A stretch of DNA of 64,000 nucleotides from W1P20-047 sp045118335 (lineage in GTDB: Bacteria; Actinomycetota; Coriobacteriia; Coriobacteriales; Eggerthellaceae): contig JBGUXY010000043.1 in NCBI GenBank assembly GCA_045118335.1, positions 21,873 to 85,872 on the forward strand, given 5' to 3'. Made by a program: the position numbers and the translations under genes. The notes beneath the pieces were generated by a model that did not search any database, was not told the origin of the DNA, and was given only the letters and a program-made list of their open reading frames with translations. Of the stretch, positions 49,033-57,413 are shown one piece after another. Position 1 is the stretch's first letter. Every line of letters begins with the position of its first letter.

Positions 49033-50517
49033 ATGGCTGAGTCGTCTTATCTGAAGGGCAAGAAGCACACTCGCAGGGCGTTCAAGGGCCGCGGCCTGAG
49101 CTTCCTCACTCGCGAGGAAATGGAGACCATCCACAGCAAGACCCTGCAGCTTCTGCAGGAGACCGGTTTCTTCATGCAGGACAAGGTCGCGCTGCAGATG
49201 CTGAAGGATGCAGGCTGCCGCGTTGAGAAGAAGCACGTTTGGATGCCGCCCGCTCTGGTGGAATGGGCTATCAAGCAGGCTCCCTCCCGCATCCAGCTGT
49301 ATGACCGCGAGGGCAACTTCGCAATCGACGCCGGTGGCCGCAACGCCTACTGGGGCGTGGGTTCCGCCGAGCCTCGCATCATCGACCCGTTCACCGGCGA
49401 AGAGCGCCTGTGCACCGAGGAAGACAACAAGAACAGCGTGAAGGTCGCCGACGCAATGCCCTACATCGACTACATGATGTCGCTGTGCCAGGTCTACGAT
49501 CATCCGAAGACTTCCTATCAGCATGAGTATGCTGCAATGATCCGCTACTCCTCCAAGCCGCAGGTCGTTATCGTCGACGACCTCCAGGGCATCAAGGATG
49601 TCGTGGAGATGGCCTCCATCGTTCGCGGTGGCCTCGACAAGCTGCAGCAAAAGCCCCTGTTCATCCTGTACTGCGAGCCCACTTCGCCGCTGAACTGCAC
49701 GAAGGACTCCATCGAGAAGGTTCGCTACATGGCAGAGAACAACCTGCCCGTGCTGTATGCCCCCATTCCCATGAATGGCGCTACCGGCCCCATCACCATG
49801 GCCGCTAACATGATCCAGGGCAACGCCGAAACCCTGATCGGTCTGGTTGTGGCCCAGCTCGTGCGTCCTGGCGCTCCCGTGCTGTTCGGTGGCATCCTCA
49901 CCAACATGGACATGAAGTCCCTGCAGCCCACTTACGGCTCTCCCGAGACCCAGATCGAGTCTCTGGCTCTGTCCGAACTCGGCCGTGACTTCTACAACCT
50001 GCCCACCTGGGGTACCGCTGGCTGCACCGCTTCCAAGCTTCCCGATGAGGCTGCCGTGCTCGAAGGCGCCCAGTACATCACCATGGCCGGCCTGGCTGGC
50101 ATCAACATCATCCATGACGTGGGCTACACCCAGTTCGGCCTGTGCCTGAGCAACGAGCTCGTCGTCATGATGAACGACGCCATCGGCCGTGTCCGCCGCA
50201 TCTTCGACTGCGTGGACTGCTCCGACGAGTACTGCCTCATGGACGACATGCGCGAAGTTGGCCCGAAGGGTCACTTCCTGGGCGAGACCTCCACGGTCAA
50301 GATGAACTCCGAGCATTGGGAGAGTGCTCTGGAAGACCGCAACGAGGTTGGTCGCTGGCGCGAGCTCGGCGCGAAAACCATGGGTCAGCGTGCCAACGAA
50401 GTCGTACGCGACATCATCGAGAACGGCGAGCTGAACACGCTTCCGCCCGAGATCGACGCACAGATCGTCGCCCTGATCGATCGCATCGACAAGGCTGAAG
50501 CCGAGCTGATGAAATAA
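49033..50517 (+). CDS. MttB-superfamily methyltransferase lacking pyrrolysine
   Basis: 494-residue corrinoid-dependent methyltransferase of the trimethylamine methyltransferase superfamily (TIM barrel). True TMA-specific MttB has an in-frame amber codon for pyrrolysine; this frame has none, with the equivalent region reading TWGTAGCTASKLPDEAA. It therefore belongs with non-Pyl members such as MtgB (glycine betaine), MtpB (proline betaine), MtcB (carnitine) and MtyB (gamma-butyrobetaine). N-terminus RRAFKGRGLSFLTREEMETI and IDPFTGEERLCTEEDNKN follow the family. BCCT and corrinoid protein are upstream. Codon bias suggests high expression. Substrate undetermined. Confidence 0.93.
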   Translation: MAESSYLKGKKHTRRAFKGRGLSFLTREEMETIHSKTLQLLQETGFFMQDKVALQMLKDAGCRVEKKHVWMPPALVEWAIKQAPSRIQLYDREGNFAIDAGGRNAYWGVGSAEPRIIDPFTGEERLCTEEDNKNSVKVADAMPYIDYMMSLCQVYDHPKTSYQHEYAAMIRYSSKPQVVIVDDLQGIKDVVEMASIVRGGLDKLQQKPLFILYCEPTSPLNCTKDSIEKVRYMAENNLPVLYAPIPMNGATGPITMAANMIQGNAETLIGLVVAQLVRPGAPVLFGGILTNMDMKSLQPTYGSPETQIESLALSELGRDFYNLPTWGTAGCTASKLPDEAAVLEGAQYITMAGLAGINIIHDVGYTQFGLCLSNELVVMMNDAIGRVRRIFDCVDCSDEYCLMDDMREVGPKGHFLGETSTVKMNSEHWESALEDRNEVGRWRELGAKTMGQRANEVVRDIIENGELNTLPPEIDAQIVALIDRIDKAEAELMK

Positions 50518-50533
50518 ACATAACGAGTGAAGA

Positions 50534-50559
50534 GGGCCGGGCAATTCATGTCCCGGCCC
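50534..50559 (+). terminator. Hairpin after the MttB homologue (terminator or attenuator)
   Basis: GGGCCGGG (50534-50541) pairs with CCCGGCCC (50552-50559) over a 10-base loop, followed by CCCTTTA. The weak T-run suggests partial termination, which would lower expression of the catalytic/activator genes downstream relative to the corrinoid protein and MttB. Confidence 0.65.
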
Positions 50560-50606
50560 CCTTTAGGCATATTGGGATTAGGAAAAAGCAAGCGAGTTAA
50601 ATCATC

Positions 50607-52616
50607 ATGAAAATTGCTATTGGAATCGATACTGGTGGGACATGCACAGATGCCGTGGTGTACCACTTCGAGCAGAAGGAAATCCTGGCTTCGGCGAAGT
50701 CTCCTACGACGCACAGCGATCTTTCCAAGGGAATCGGAGCCGTGCTGGACAAACTTCCCCGCGACTTGGTTGACCAGGCAGAGGCCGTAGCGCTTTCCAC
50801 GACGCTTGCCACCAATGCCTGCGTGGAAAACAAAGGCGGGCGTGCGAAGCTCGTGTTCTTCGGTGTTTCGCCCGCAACTGTCAAGCGCATTGGAAGCGAA
50901 TTCGGCCTTTCGGTGGACAGCGATGACCTGATATTCGTAGACTGCAAGACCAAGATCAACGGTGAAGCGGTCATCGAACCCGACTGGGATGATTTCAAAG
51001 CGAACATGCATGAATGGTTCGACGATTGCGATGCCGTGGGTGTCGTGGAGATATACGCTCGCAAATCCGGCGCCAACTACGAAAAGGAAGCAGCCGAGCT
51101 CATCGAAAGCGAAATCGGCATTCCCGTCGTGTGCGGCTACACGCTGTTCAACGAGTACAACATCATCAAGCGTGGAGCTTCCGCCCTGCTCAACGCCCGC
51201 TTGCTTTCCGTCATCGACCGGTTCCTCAAGGCTGTGAACAAGGCCATGCAGGAGCGCAACATCGAGGCTCCTTTCGTCATCGTGCGCAGCGACGGGTCGT
51301 TGATGACCGGTGAGTTCACTGCCAACCGTCCAGTGGAAACGCTGCTGTGCGGGCCTGTCGCCAGCGTGATGGGGGCTATGGAGCTTGGTCGCGAAAAGAA
51401 CGCGATGGTCGTTGACATCGGCGGCACTACCACCGACGTCGCTTTCGTTAAAGACGGTGTTCCCCAGCGCGTGAAGAGCGGTGTGCGCATCGGCAATTGG
51501 GACACCTTCGTGAAAGGCTTGAGTGTCGATACGTTCGGTTTGGGCGGCGACAGCGGCGTGTACGTTGATCCGAACACCGACGAGCTGAAGCTCGAGGAGA
51601 CGAAGGTCATGCCGTTTTGCATGGCTGCAGTGGAGCATCCTTCAATCTTGCGCATCCTCGAGCGCGAAGATGCGGGCAAGGTTCGCCTGAACAACCAGCG
51701 CAAGCACATCTATGTCCGCATCCACGACATCAAGGACAAGAGGTCCTACACGGAAAAAGAGCGCGAAATCGCCGCAGCGCTGGCAGAGCCCAAAAGTCTT
51801 GAGCTGCTGGGCGCCGAACTGGGCGAAACCGTGCTGGAATACCACATCGAGCGCTTGCTGCGCGAGGGCATTCTCATTCGCTGCGGTGTGACGCCCACTG
51901 ATGCGATGCATTACAAACGCGACTTCGAGGGATATGACCGCGATGCTTCGGTGCACGGTCTCAACATCATGGCCCGCATCTTGGATGTGGAGCCAGACGA
52001 GCTTGCAGACATGATCTACGACGTGTTCAAGCGTAAGCTCTATGTCAACCTCGTGCGCATCTTGATCGAGGATTCGTTCCCCGACATTCGTGGTGCGGGT
52101 GTCGACGACCAGCTCAAGGCCGTCATCGACAACTCCTACGATTTGTCGAAAAACGACACCTGCAACGATTTCTTCAAGGTGCAGTTCAGCACGCCTGCCG
52201 CCCTCATCGGCGTTGGCGCACCCACGGCGCTGTTCATCCGCGATGTGGGCGAGCTCATGGGCACCAAGGTGGTCACCGACGAGTTCTCGCCTGTGGCCAA
52301 CGCGCTGGGCGCTGCGGTGGGCAAGGTGCAGGCATCGGTTACCTTCGAGGTGCGCTACCAGCCCGAGACCGACACGTATATGGTCTTCGGTCAGGGTGAA
52401 CGCGTCATTTACGAGACGCTTCCCGCTGCGAAGAAGACCGCGAACGACTTCGCGCGTCAGTTCGCGGAAGACGAGGCCATCGAGATGGGCGCAGCCAAGG
52501 AGACGCTCGAATTCGCCACGGAGGAAAAAGAGCTCATCGTCGACACGGAGTTCGGGTCGCTGTACATGGGCTATCGAGTCGTGGTCACTGCGCAGGGCAA
52601 TCTGCGTTTGAATTAG
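50607..52616 (+). CDS. Orphan HyuA-like (hydantoinase/oxoprolinase) ASKHA ATPase in the methyltransferase operon
   Basis: 669 residues. N-terminal hydantoinase A/oxoprolinase signature IGIDTGGTCTDAVVYH, then STTLATNACVENKGGRAKL, and the second phosphate-binding loop VVDIGGTTTDVAFVKDGVP of the ASKHA fold. HyuA normally works with HyuB for ATP-dependent cleavage of hydantoins or 5-oxoproline, but no HyuB gene is nearby. C-terminal about 330-669 diverges from well-known HyuA proteins (helical, REDAGKVRLNNQRKHIYV...). Position between MttB and the second methyltransferase suggests a role in corrinoid or substrate activation, or opening of a cyclic N-methyl compound. Both are inference. Confidence 0.8.
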   Translation: MKIAIGIDTGGTCTDAVVYHFEQKEILASAKSPTTHSDLSKGIGAVLDKLPRDLVDQAEAVALSTTLATNACVENKGGRAKLVFFGVSPATVKRIGSEFGLSVDSDDLIFVDCKTKINGEAVIEPDWDDFKANMHEWFDDCDAVGVVEIYARKSGANYEKEAAELIESEIGIPVVCGYTLFNEYNIIKRGASALLNARLLSVIDRFLKAVNKAMQERNIEAPFVIVRSDGSLMTGEFTANRPVETLLCGPVASVMGAMELGREKNAMVVDIGGTTTDVAFVKDGVPQRVKSGVRIGNWDTFVKGLSVDTFGLGGDSGVYVDPNTDELKLEETKVMPFCMAAVEHPSILRILEREDAGKVRLNNQRKHIYVRIHDIKDKRSYTEKEREIAAALAEPKSLELLGAELGETVLEYHIERLLREGILIRCGVTPTDAMHYKRDFEGYDRDASVHGLNIMARILDVEPDELADMIYDVFKRKLYVNLVRILIEDSFPDIRGAGVDDQLKAVIDNSYDLSKNDTCNDFFKVQFSTPAALIGVGAPTALFIRDVGELMGTKVVTDEFSPVANALGAAVGKVQASVTFEVRYQPETDTYMVFGQGERVIYETLPAAKKTANDFARQFAEDEAIEMGAAKETLEFATEEKELIVDTEFGSLYMGYRVVVTAQGNLRLN

Positions 52617-52648
52617 TTATTTTTGTTTCGATTGAAGAGGAGAAACAC

Positions 52649-53680
52649 ATGCCAAAGATCAACATGCAGGAATGGGCTGAGGAAATCATCGCCGCCCCAG
52701 ATCGTCGCAACCTGCCCGTTTTGTATTTCCCGGTTCTGAAGAACATTGGCATGCCGGTGCCGGATTCCGTGAAAGATCCCGTCAACGTTGCCAAGGGCAT
52801 GAGGGAAGTCATTGACGAGTACCCGGACACGATCGCTGCCGTTACCGGCATGGACCTAACCGTTGACTCCGAAGCTTTCGGCGTCGAGGTCAAGTTCAGC
52901 AAGCGCCAGGCTCCCAACACGAAAAACCACATCGTCCAGACCGCCGAGGACATCGAAAAGCTCGTCGTTCCCGACGTTCATTCCGGCCGCGTCGACATCT
53001 TCCTGGATGCCATTGGCGAAGCCGAGAAGCTCATCGATGACCGTCCGCTCATGGGCGGCCTGTTCGGTCCCTTCTCTCTGGCTGCCAATCTCATGGACGT
53101 CAACGACGCCATGATCATGGTCGTGCAGGAGCCCGAAGCCATGCATGCTCTGCTCGAGAAGGCCACCGATTGGCTCATCAAGCGCTGCCAGGCTTACAAG
53201 GACGCTGGCGCCAACGGCGTGTTCATGGCCGAACCCACTGCCGGCATCATGAACCCGAAGATGCTCGACGAGTTCTCCTCCGTGTATGTCAAGCGCATTG
53301 TCGAGGCCGTTCAGGACGATTACTTCTTCATCATCCTGCACGACTGCGGCAGCGTGACCGACGCCGTCGAGTCTATGTACAACACGGGTTGCAAGGGCTA
53401 TCACTTCGGCAATGGCGTCGACATGAAGAACGTCATGCCGCAGATTCCTGCTGACGTGCTGGTGTTCGGCAACCTGGATCCGTCCGAGGTCTTCACGCTG
53501 GGCACTCCGGAATCCATCCGTGAAGACACGCTCAAGCTGCTCGACGAGATGAAGGATTACCCGCACTTCGTGCTCTCCAGCGGTTGCGACCTGGCTCCGA
53601 TGGTCGAAAACGAGAACCTGGAAGCCTACTACCAGGCTTGCCGTGACTGGAATGCGGCGAACCAGAAGGCGACCGCATAA
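52649..53680 (+). CDS. UroD/MtaA-family corrinoid:cofactor methyltransferase
   Basis: 343-residue TIM barrel of the uroporphyrinogen decarboxylase superfamily in the MtaA/MtbA (methylcobamide:CoM methyltransferase) branch. Zinc ligands: H231 and C233 (LHDCGSVTD) and C313 (SSGCDLAP), the HxC...C pattern of methyl-transferring members that true UroD lacks. FGPFSLAANLM and FGNLDPSEVF also match. In methanogens the acceptor is coenzyme M; a CoM pathway is not expected here, so the acceptor may be tetrahydrofolate or another thiol. Highly biased codons. AAGAGGAGAAAC precedes the ATG. Confidence 0.9.
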   Translation: MPKINMQEWAEEIIAAPDRRNLPVLYFPVLKNIGMPVPDSVKDPVNVAKGMREVIDEYPDTIAAVTGMDLTVDSEAFGVEVKFSKRQAPNTKNHIVQTAEDIEKLVVPDVHSGRVDIFLDAIGEAEKLIDDRPLMGGLFGPFSLAANLMDVNDAMIMVVQEPEAMHALLEKATDWLIKRCQAYKDAGANGVFMAEPTAGIMNPKMLDEFSSVYVKRIVEAVQDDYFFIILHDCGSVTDAVESMYNTGCKGYHFGNGVDMKNVMPQIPADVLVFGNLDPSEVFTLGTPESIREDTLKLLDEMKDYPHFVLSSGCDLAPMVENENLEAYYQACRDWNAANQKATA

Positions 53681-53708
53681 CGTTGTTGCTCTGAAGTGGG
53701 CAAATATC

Positions 53709-53739
53709 GGGGCTGGCGCATCTGGTGTGCGTCAGTCCC
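53709..53739 (+). terminator. Hairpin after the UroD-like methyltransferase
   Basis: GGGGCTGGCGCA (53709-53720) pairs with TGCGTCAGTCCC (53728-53739) with two G-U pairs and one bulge around a 7-base loop, followed by TTTC. Probable partial terminator separating the abundant methyltransferase transcript from the activator genes; the stretch 53740-53824 contains nothing else. Confidence 0.6.
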
Positions 53740-53824
53740 TTTCGGCGTTGTTATGGATTCGAGACAAAGCGGTGCTGGCGGGGAAGATGTGGGACAGGCC
53801 GCATGATGCAACGAAGGGAAGACG

Positions 53825-54517
53825 ATGAGCGAGGATCGTGTTATCAGGTACGTCGATCTATCTGACATCCCCGATGTGGAAGCCTTTTTCGAAAGGCATG
53901 CGGGAATCGACGCGACCGCTGAAATCGACGAGAAGTACGGATCCACGGTAACCGAGGGACGGGAGGCCATCGACAGCACGTGCCGGATCGCCATGGTATA
54001 CAAGAGGCTCGGCATCGAGGATCGCGATGATACCTCCGTTCTGCTTTCGTCCGGTCACAGACTGACGGGGAAGATGGTCAGCCGTGCCATGGAGCACGCG
54101 AAGGAGGTCTACCTGTTCGTCATTACGGTCGATGGGTATTCTGACTTCACGGCGGACGACATCATGGTTGAGTACTTCGGCGACACGTGGGCTACCTCCT
54201 ACGTCGAAGCCGCCCAGGCCATGTTCGCCGAGGAGATTTCCGAGCAGGTTGACCAGGAGGGGCTCAAACGCACCCACGTGTGGTCTCCGGGTCAGGCGAC
54301 GTTCGGCCTGTCGAATCAGCGCGTCTTGTTCGATATCCTCTCGCCAGAAGACATTGGGTGTACGTTGACCAGGCGCATGATGATGGTTCCCGTCAAGGCG
54401 GAAAGCGGCATCATCGGAATCATGCCCCCCGATGTCGAAGAGTCCCTGAAACCCTGCGATTATTGTACGTACAAGGCGACTTGCCCTGGGTCCAATCGCG
54501 GGTGCGCTTCTCTGTAA
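53825..54517 (+). CDS. MetH activation-domain-like protein with C-terminal Cys cluster
   Basis: 230 residues. The core resembles the AdoMet-binding reactivation domain of B12-dependent methionine synthase (THVWSPGQATFGLSNQRVLF, LSPEDIGCTLTRRMMMVPVKAESGI), but stands alone. The C-terminus adds a CX2CX5CX6C cluster (CDYCTYKATCPGSNRGC), likely Fe-S or zinc. Found directly before the ferredoxin-ASKHA activator, 14 bases apart. Likely helps return oxidised Co(II) corrinoid to active state, either as AdoMet-dependent module or as adaptor for the activator. GAAGGGAAGACG upstream of the ATG. No methionine synthase is nearby. Confidence 0.8.
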   Translation: MSEDRVIRYVDLSDIPDVEAFFERHAGIDATAEIDEKYGSTVTEGREAIDSTCRIAMVYKRLGIEDRDDTSVLLSSGHRLTGKMVSRAMEHAKEVYLFVITVDGYSDFTADDIMVEYFGDTWATSYVEAAQAMFAEEISEQVDQEGLKRTHVWSPGQATFGLSNQRVLFDILSPEDIGCTLTRRMMMVPVKAESGIIGIMPPDVEESLKPCDYCTYKATCPGSNRGCASL

Positions 54518-54531
54518 AGGAATGATTTGAT

Positions 54532-56358
54532 ATGGCTGAAGTAGTGTTTTACCCCCAGCTCAAGCGAGTGGAAGTGGAGCCGGGCACCAGTCTGCTGGAT
54601 GCAGCCGACAAAGCCGGCGTCCTCATCGATGCGTCGTGCAACGGCAAGGGGACTTGCGGTGCATGCAAGGTGCAGGTGACTGGAGCCGAACGCACACCGC
54701 TTACGGAAAACGAAATCATGCATCTCAGTGGGATGGAGCGTGATAAGGGCATTCGTCTTGCATGCCAGCTGACTGTCGAAGGCGACTTGGAAGTGCATCT
54801 ACCCGCCACGCACGGCGGATCCGGCCGCAAGAAGAAGATGGTCGATCTGCCCGATGGCTTCCAGCTGGGCAAGCGCGTTGGGGCGGTTGCTGCCAAGGTT
54901 CCCAAGGCACGTCTGGACTACCAGGTGAACGACGTTGATCGTGTGCGCGAAGCGCAGGGCATGCCCGATATGGACGTCGCCCTGGGTGCGGTGAAGACGC
55001 TGCACCAGGCTCTGGAGACGCAGGCCGGCAAAGCGGCGCTGGTCTTCGACGGCAACAAGCTGCTCGGCGCACATGCGGGCAAGGACACGAAGGTGTTCGG
55101 CGTTTCCTTCGACATCGGCACCACGACGGTGGTCGGCATGTTGTGGAACTTGGAAACCGGCGAGTTAGTGGACGTGGAATCGCGCACGAACTACCAGAGC
55201 CTCTACGGTGCCGACGTCATTTCGCGCATCTCCTACAGCATGGCCTCCAAGCAGAAGCTCGAAACCATGCGTGCGAAAGTGCTGCAGTGCTGCAATGAGA
55301 TTCTGGACGAGATGTGCGACCGCAGCAAAGTCGACCGTCAGCGCATCTACGACGCCACCTTCGACGGCAACACCACGATGACCCATCTGGCCTTGGGCGT
55401 CACGGCGCGCTCCATGTCGCGGGCTCCTTTTGCTCCGGTGTTCTGCGAAGGGCAGAACCTGCCCGCATCGATGCTCGGGTTGAACGTCAACCCATGCGCG
55501 AACGCGTACTTCCTGCCCATCATTGCAGGTCACGTCGGTGGTGACATCGTGGGCATGATGATTGCCGCCAACATCGACGGCATCGAGGGTTCGCATGTGG
55601 CGCTCGACATCGGCACGAACGGCGAAGTCGTTGCCGTAAAGGACGGAAAGATGGTGTGCTGCTCCACCGCTGCGGGTCCGGCATTCGAGGGCGCGACCAT
55701 CAGTCAGGGCATGCGTGCTGCACCTGGTGCCATCGAGCGCGTCTCCATCGACGATAGCGGTGTGTCTGTCGGCACCATCGACGACGAGCCGGCAGAAGGA
55801 ATTTGCGGATCGGGCCTCATCGATGCGGTGGCTGCGTTGCTGGATTGCGGCGTGGTTACTCCCAACGGCAAGATGCTTTCGCGCCGAGAAGCCCAAGGAG
55901 CTGGCATTTCCGAGGCGATCGCGCAATGCATCCTCAGCGATGGCGTGGAGCTGCGCTTCAGGCTGGCTGAGCGTGAGGATGCCGATGACATCGCGCTTAC
56001 ACAGCAAGATGTACGCGAAGTGCAGTTGGCGAAGGGTGCTATCCTGGCCGGCATCCAGACACTCATGAAAGAACTGGACATGTCGCTCGAGGAAATCGAT
56101 TCGATTATGCTCGCAGGCGCGTTTGGCAACTACATCAGCAAAAGAAGCGCATTGCGCATTGGGCTTCTACCTCAGGTGGGCGAGGACCGCGTCGTGCCCA
56201 TCGGCAACGCCGCCGGCGTGGGCTGCTGCATGGCGCTGCTTTCAGCTGAAGAGCGCGAGCATGCCGCAAAGGTGGCACGTGCCACACGTCACGTTGAGCT
56301 TTCCCACAACATGGACTTCGAGGAATTCTACGCTATGGCCATGCTGTTCAGGGTGTAA
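54532..56358 (+). CDS. Corrinoid reductive activator: [2Fe-2S] ferredoxin fused to ASKHA (DUF4445) ATPase, RACo-like
   Basis: 608 residues. 1-95 is a [2Fe-2S] ferredoxin with C36, C42, C45 and C78 (ASCNGKGTCGACKV, IRLACQL). About 96-200 is a linker. From about 188 the ASKHA ATPase: FGVSFDIGTTTVVGMLW, VALDIGTNGEVVAV and ICGSGLIDAVAALL. Such proteins (RACo, and the [2Fe-2S] form of RamA-like activators) use ATP to drive low-potential electrons onto Co(II) corrinoid, giving Co(I). The partner corrinoid protein is encoded at 48.3 kb. ATG 14 bases after the MetH-like gene; a good terminator follows. Methanogen RamA uses [4Fe-4S], unlike this. Confidence 0.92.
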   Translation: MAEVVFYPQLKRVEVEPGTSLLDAADKAGVLIDASCNGKGTCGACKVQVTGAERTPLTENEIMHLSGMERDKGIRLACQLTVEGDLEVHLPATHGGSGRKKKMVDLPDGFQLGKRVGAVAAKVPKARLDYQVNDVDRVREAQGMPDMDVALGAVKTLHQALETQAGKAALVFDGNKLLGAHAGKDTKVFGVSFDIGTTTVVGMLWNLETGELVDVESRTNYQSLYGADVISRISYSMASKQKLETMRAKVLQCCNEILDEMCDRSKVDRQRIYDATFDGNTTMTHLALGVTARSMSRAPFAPVFCEGQNLPASMLGLNVNPCANAYFLPIIAGHVGGDIVGMMIAANIDGIEGSHVALDIGTNGEVVAVKDGKMVCCSTAAGPAFEGATISQGMRAAPGAIERVSIDDSGVSVGTIDDEPAEGICGSGLIDAVAALLDCGVVTPNGKMLSRREAQGAGISEAIAQCILSDGVELRFRLAEREDADDIALTQQDVREVQLAKGAILAGIQTLMKELDMSLEEIDSIMLAGAFGNYISKRSALRIGLLPQVGEDRVVPIGNAAGVGCCMALLSAEEREHAAKVARATRHVELSHNMDFEEFYAMAMLFRV

Positions 56359-56401
56359 AGCTTAAACCTTCCAGGCATTGCCGACAAGAACTTCCCAATA
56401 C

Positions 56402-56429
56402 GCAGCCCGCTCAAAAGCGAGTGGGCTGC
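56402..56429 (+). terminator. Rho-independent-type terminator of the methyltransferase operon
   Basis: GCAGCCCGCTC (56402-56412) pairs with GAGTGGGCTGC (56419-56429), 11 bp including one G-U, over a 6-base loop and followed by TCGTTT. It lies 44 bases after the activator stop, closing the 46545-56358 operon. Confidence 0.75.
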
Positions 56430-56439
56430 TCGTTTCGCG

Positions 56440-56490
56440 AGGGAGCGTGAGTCAGGCGACTTGCGGGCAGCTGACTCGTTGTAGCTTGCC
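56440..56490. repeat. Short palindromic repeat, family 2, copy 2
   Basis: Stem GAGTCAG (56449-56455) with CTGACTC (56471-56477); on the opposite strand the sequence reads GAGTCAGCTGCCCG, matching the copy at 9566. Both copies are followed by CTGACTC, two bases and a GTAGCT tail, so a repeated unit of roughly 45 bases is likely. It sits between the operon terminator and nadE. No link to a transposase was seen. Confidence 0.5.
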
Positions 56491-56591
56491 CGAGGTTGCA
56501 ACTCGGTGTCGGTGAGCGGTTTTGCAATGCGTTTGAAACATGCGAGGTCCATACTGTGCCAAAACCGATGATGACTGCAGGAGGAAAGCCG

Positions 56592-57413
56592 ATGAAATCC
56601 ATGGAAAAATACCGTGCGTGCGTTGATGCCCTGGCCGACTACGCTCGAGGTGCTGGGTTCGCAGATTGCGTCATCGGGCTTTCCGGCGGCATGGATTCTG
56701 CACTGGTGGCGGTTATGTGCGTCGATGTCTTCGGCGCCGACCACGTGCATGCGTGTCTTATGCCGGGCCCCTACTCCACTGGCCATTCCGTCGATGACGC
56801 CCAGGAAGAAGCCGACGTGTTGGGCATCGATTCGCAGATCATCTCCATTCTCGAGCCATACGAGGCGTTCGAGCGCGTGTTGGCAAAGCCTTGCGGTGGC
56901 AAGCTAGATGGTTTGGCTGGCGAAAACACGCAAGCGCGGTGCCGCATGGTGGTGCTCATGGCGCTTTCCAACCGTTATGGCTGGATGCTCGTGAACACGG
57001 GAAACCGCAGCGAGGCCATGATGGGCTATTCAACGCTCTACGGCGATACGGCTGGCGCTTTCGCCCCTATCGGGGGCTTGTACAAAACCGATGTCTACGA
57101 AGTTGCCCGCGCGCGCAACGAATGGGCCATCACGCAAGGCCAGCTACCGCCCATTCCCGAGCGTGTGTTCACCAAGCCGCCCAGTGCCGAGCTTTCCCCC
57201 GATCAGCAAGACGAGAAGAGCTTAGGGATAGACTACCCGTCGCTCGATCGCATCCTCATCGGTTATTTCGAGCACGGAAAAACCCCCGAAGATCTGGCAA
57301 CGCCCGAACGCGATGTCGAAGCTGTGCAAGCCATAATCTCGCGGGCAGAGGGTTACGCCTTCAAGCGCGCCCTCGAGCCGCCGTATCCCTCCACGAGGTT
57401 CTACGAGCTTTAA
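56592..57413 (+). CDS. nadE: NH3-dependent NAD synthetase NadE
   Basis: Converts nicotinate adenine dinucleotide to NAD with ATP and ammonia. 273 residues from the ATG at 56592, which follows AGGAGGAAAGCC; a longer frame to 56496 has no ribosome binding site. ATP-pyrophosphatase motif GLSGGMDSALVAV, NTGNRSEAMMGYSTLYGDTAG and the PIPERVFTKPPSAEL region are typical of NadE. No glutaminase domain, so free ammonia is used. Monocistronic with its own spacing on both sides. Confidence 0.93.
   Translation: MKSMEKYRACVDALADYARGAGFADCVIGLSGGMDSALVAVMCVDVFGADHVHACLMPGPYSTGHSVDDAQEEADVLGIDSQIISILEPYEAFERVLAKPCGGKLDGLAGENTQARCRMVVLMALSNRYGWMLVNTGNRSEAMMGYSTLYGDTAGAFAPIGGLYKTDVYEVARARNEWAITQGQLPPIPERVFTKPPSAELSPDQQDEKSLGIDYPSLDRILIGYFEHGKTPEDLATPERDVEAVQAIISRAEGYAFKRALEPPYPSTRFYEL

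Noticed and set aside
49033..50517. Pyrrolysine-encoding amber codon in the MttB homologue
   Set aside because: No in-frame TAG occurs before the natural TAA stop and the Pyl position region is sense-coded, so this is not a trimethylamine-specific Pyl enzyme.
48247..50544. A 765-codon minus-strand frame opposite the corrinoid protein and MttB genes
   Set aside because: Same reason; the sense frames carry DxHxxG and MttB motifs and the mirror has none.
50607..52616. Calling the HyuA-like protein N-methylhydantoinase subunit A
   Set aside because: No HyuB partner is present and the C-terminal half diverges, so a specific enzyme name would overstate the evidence.
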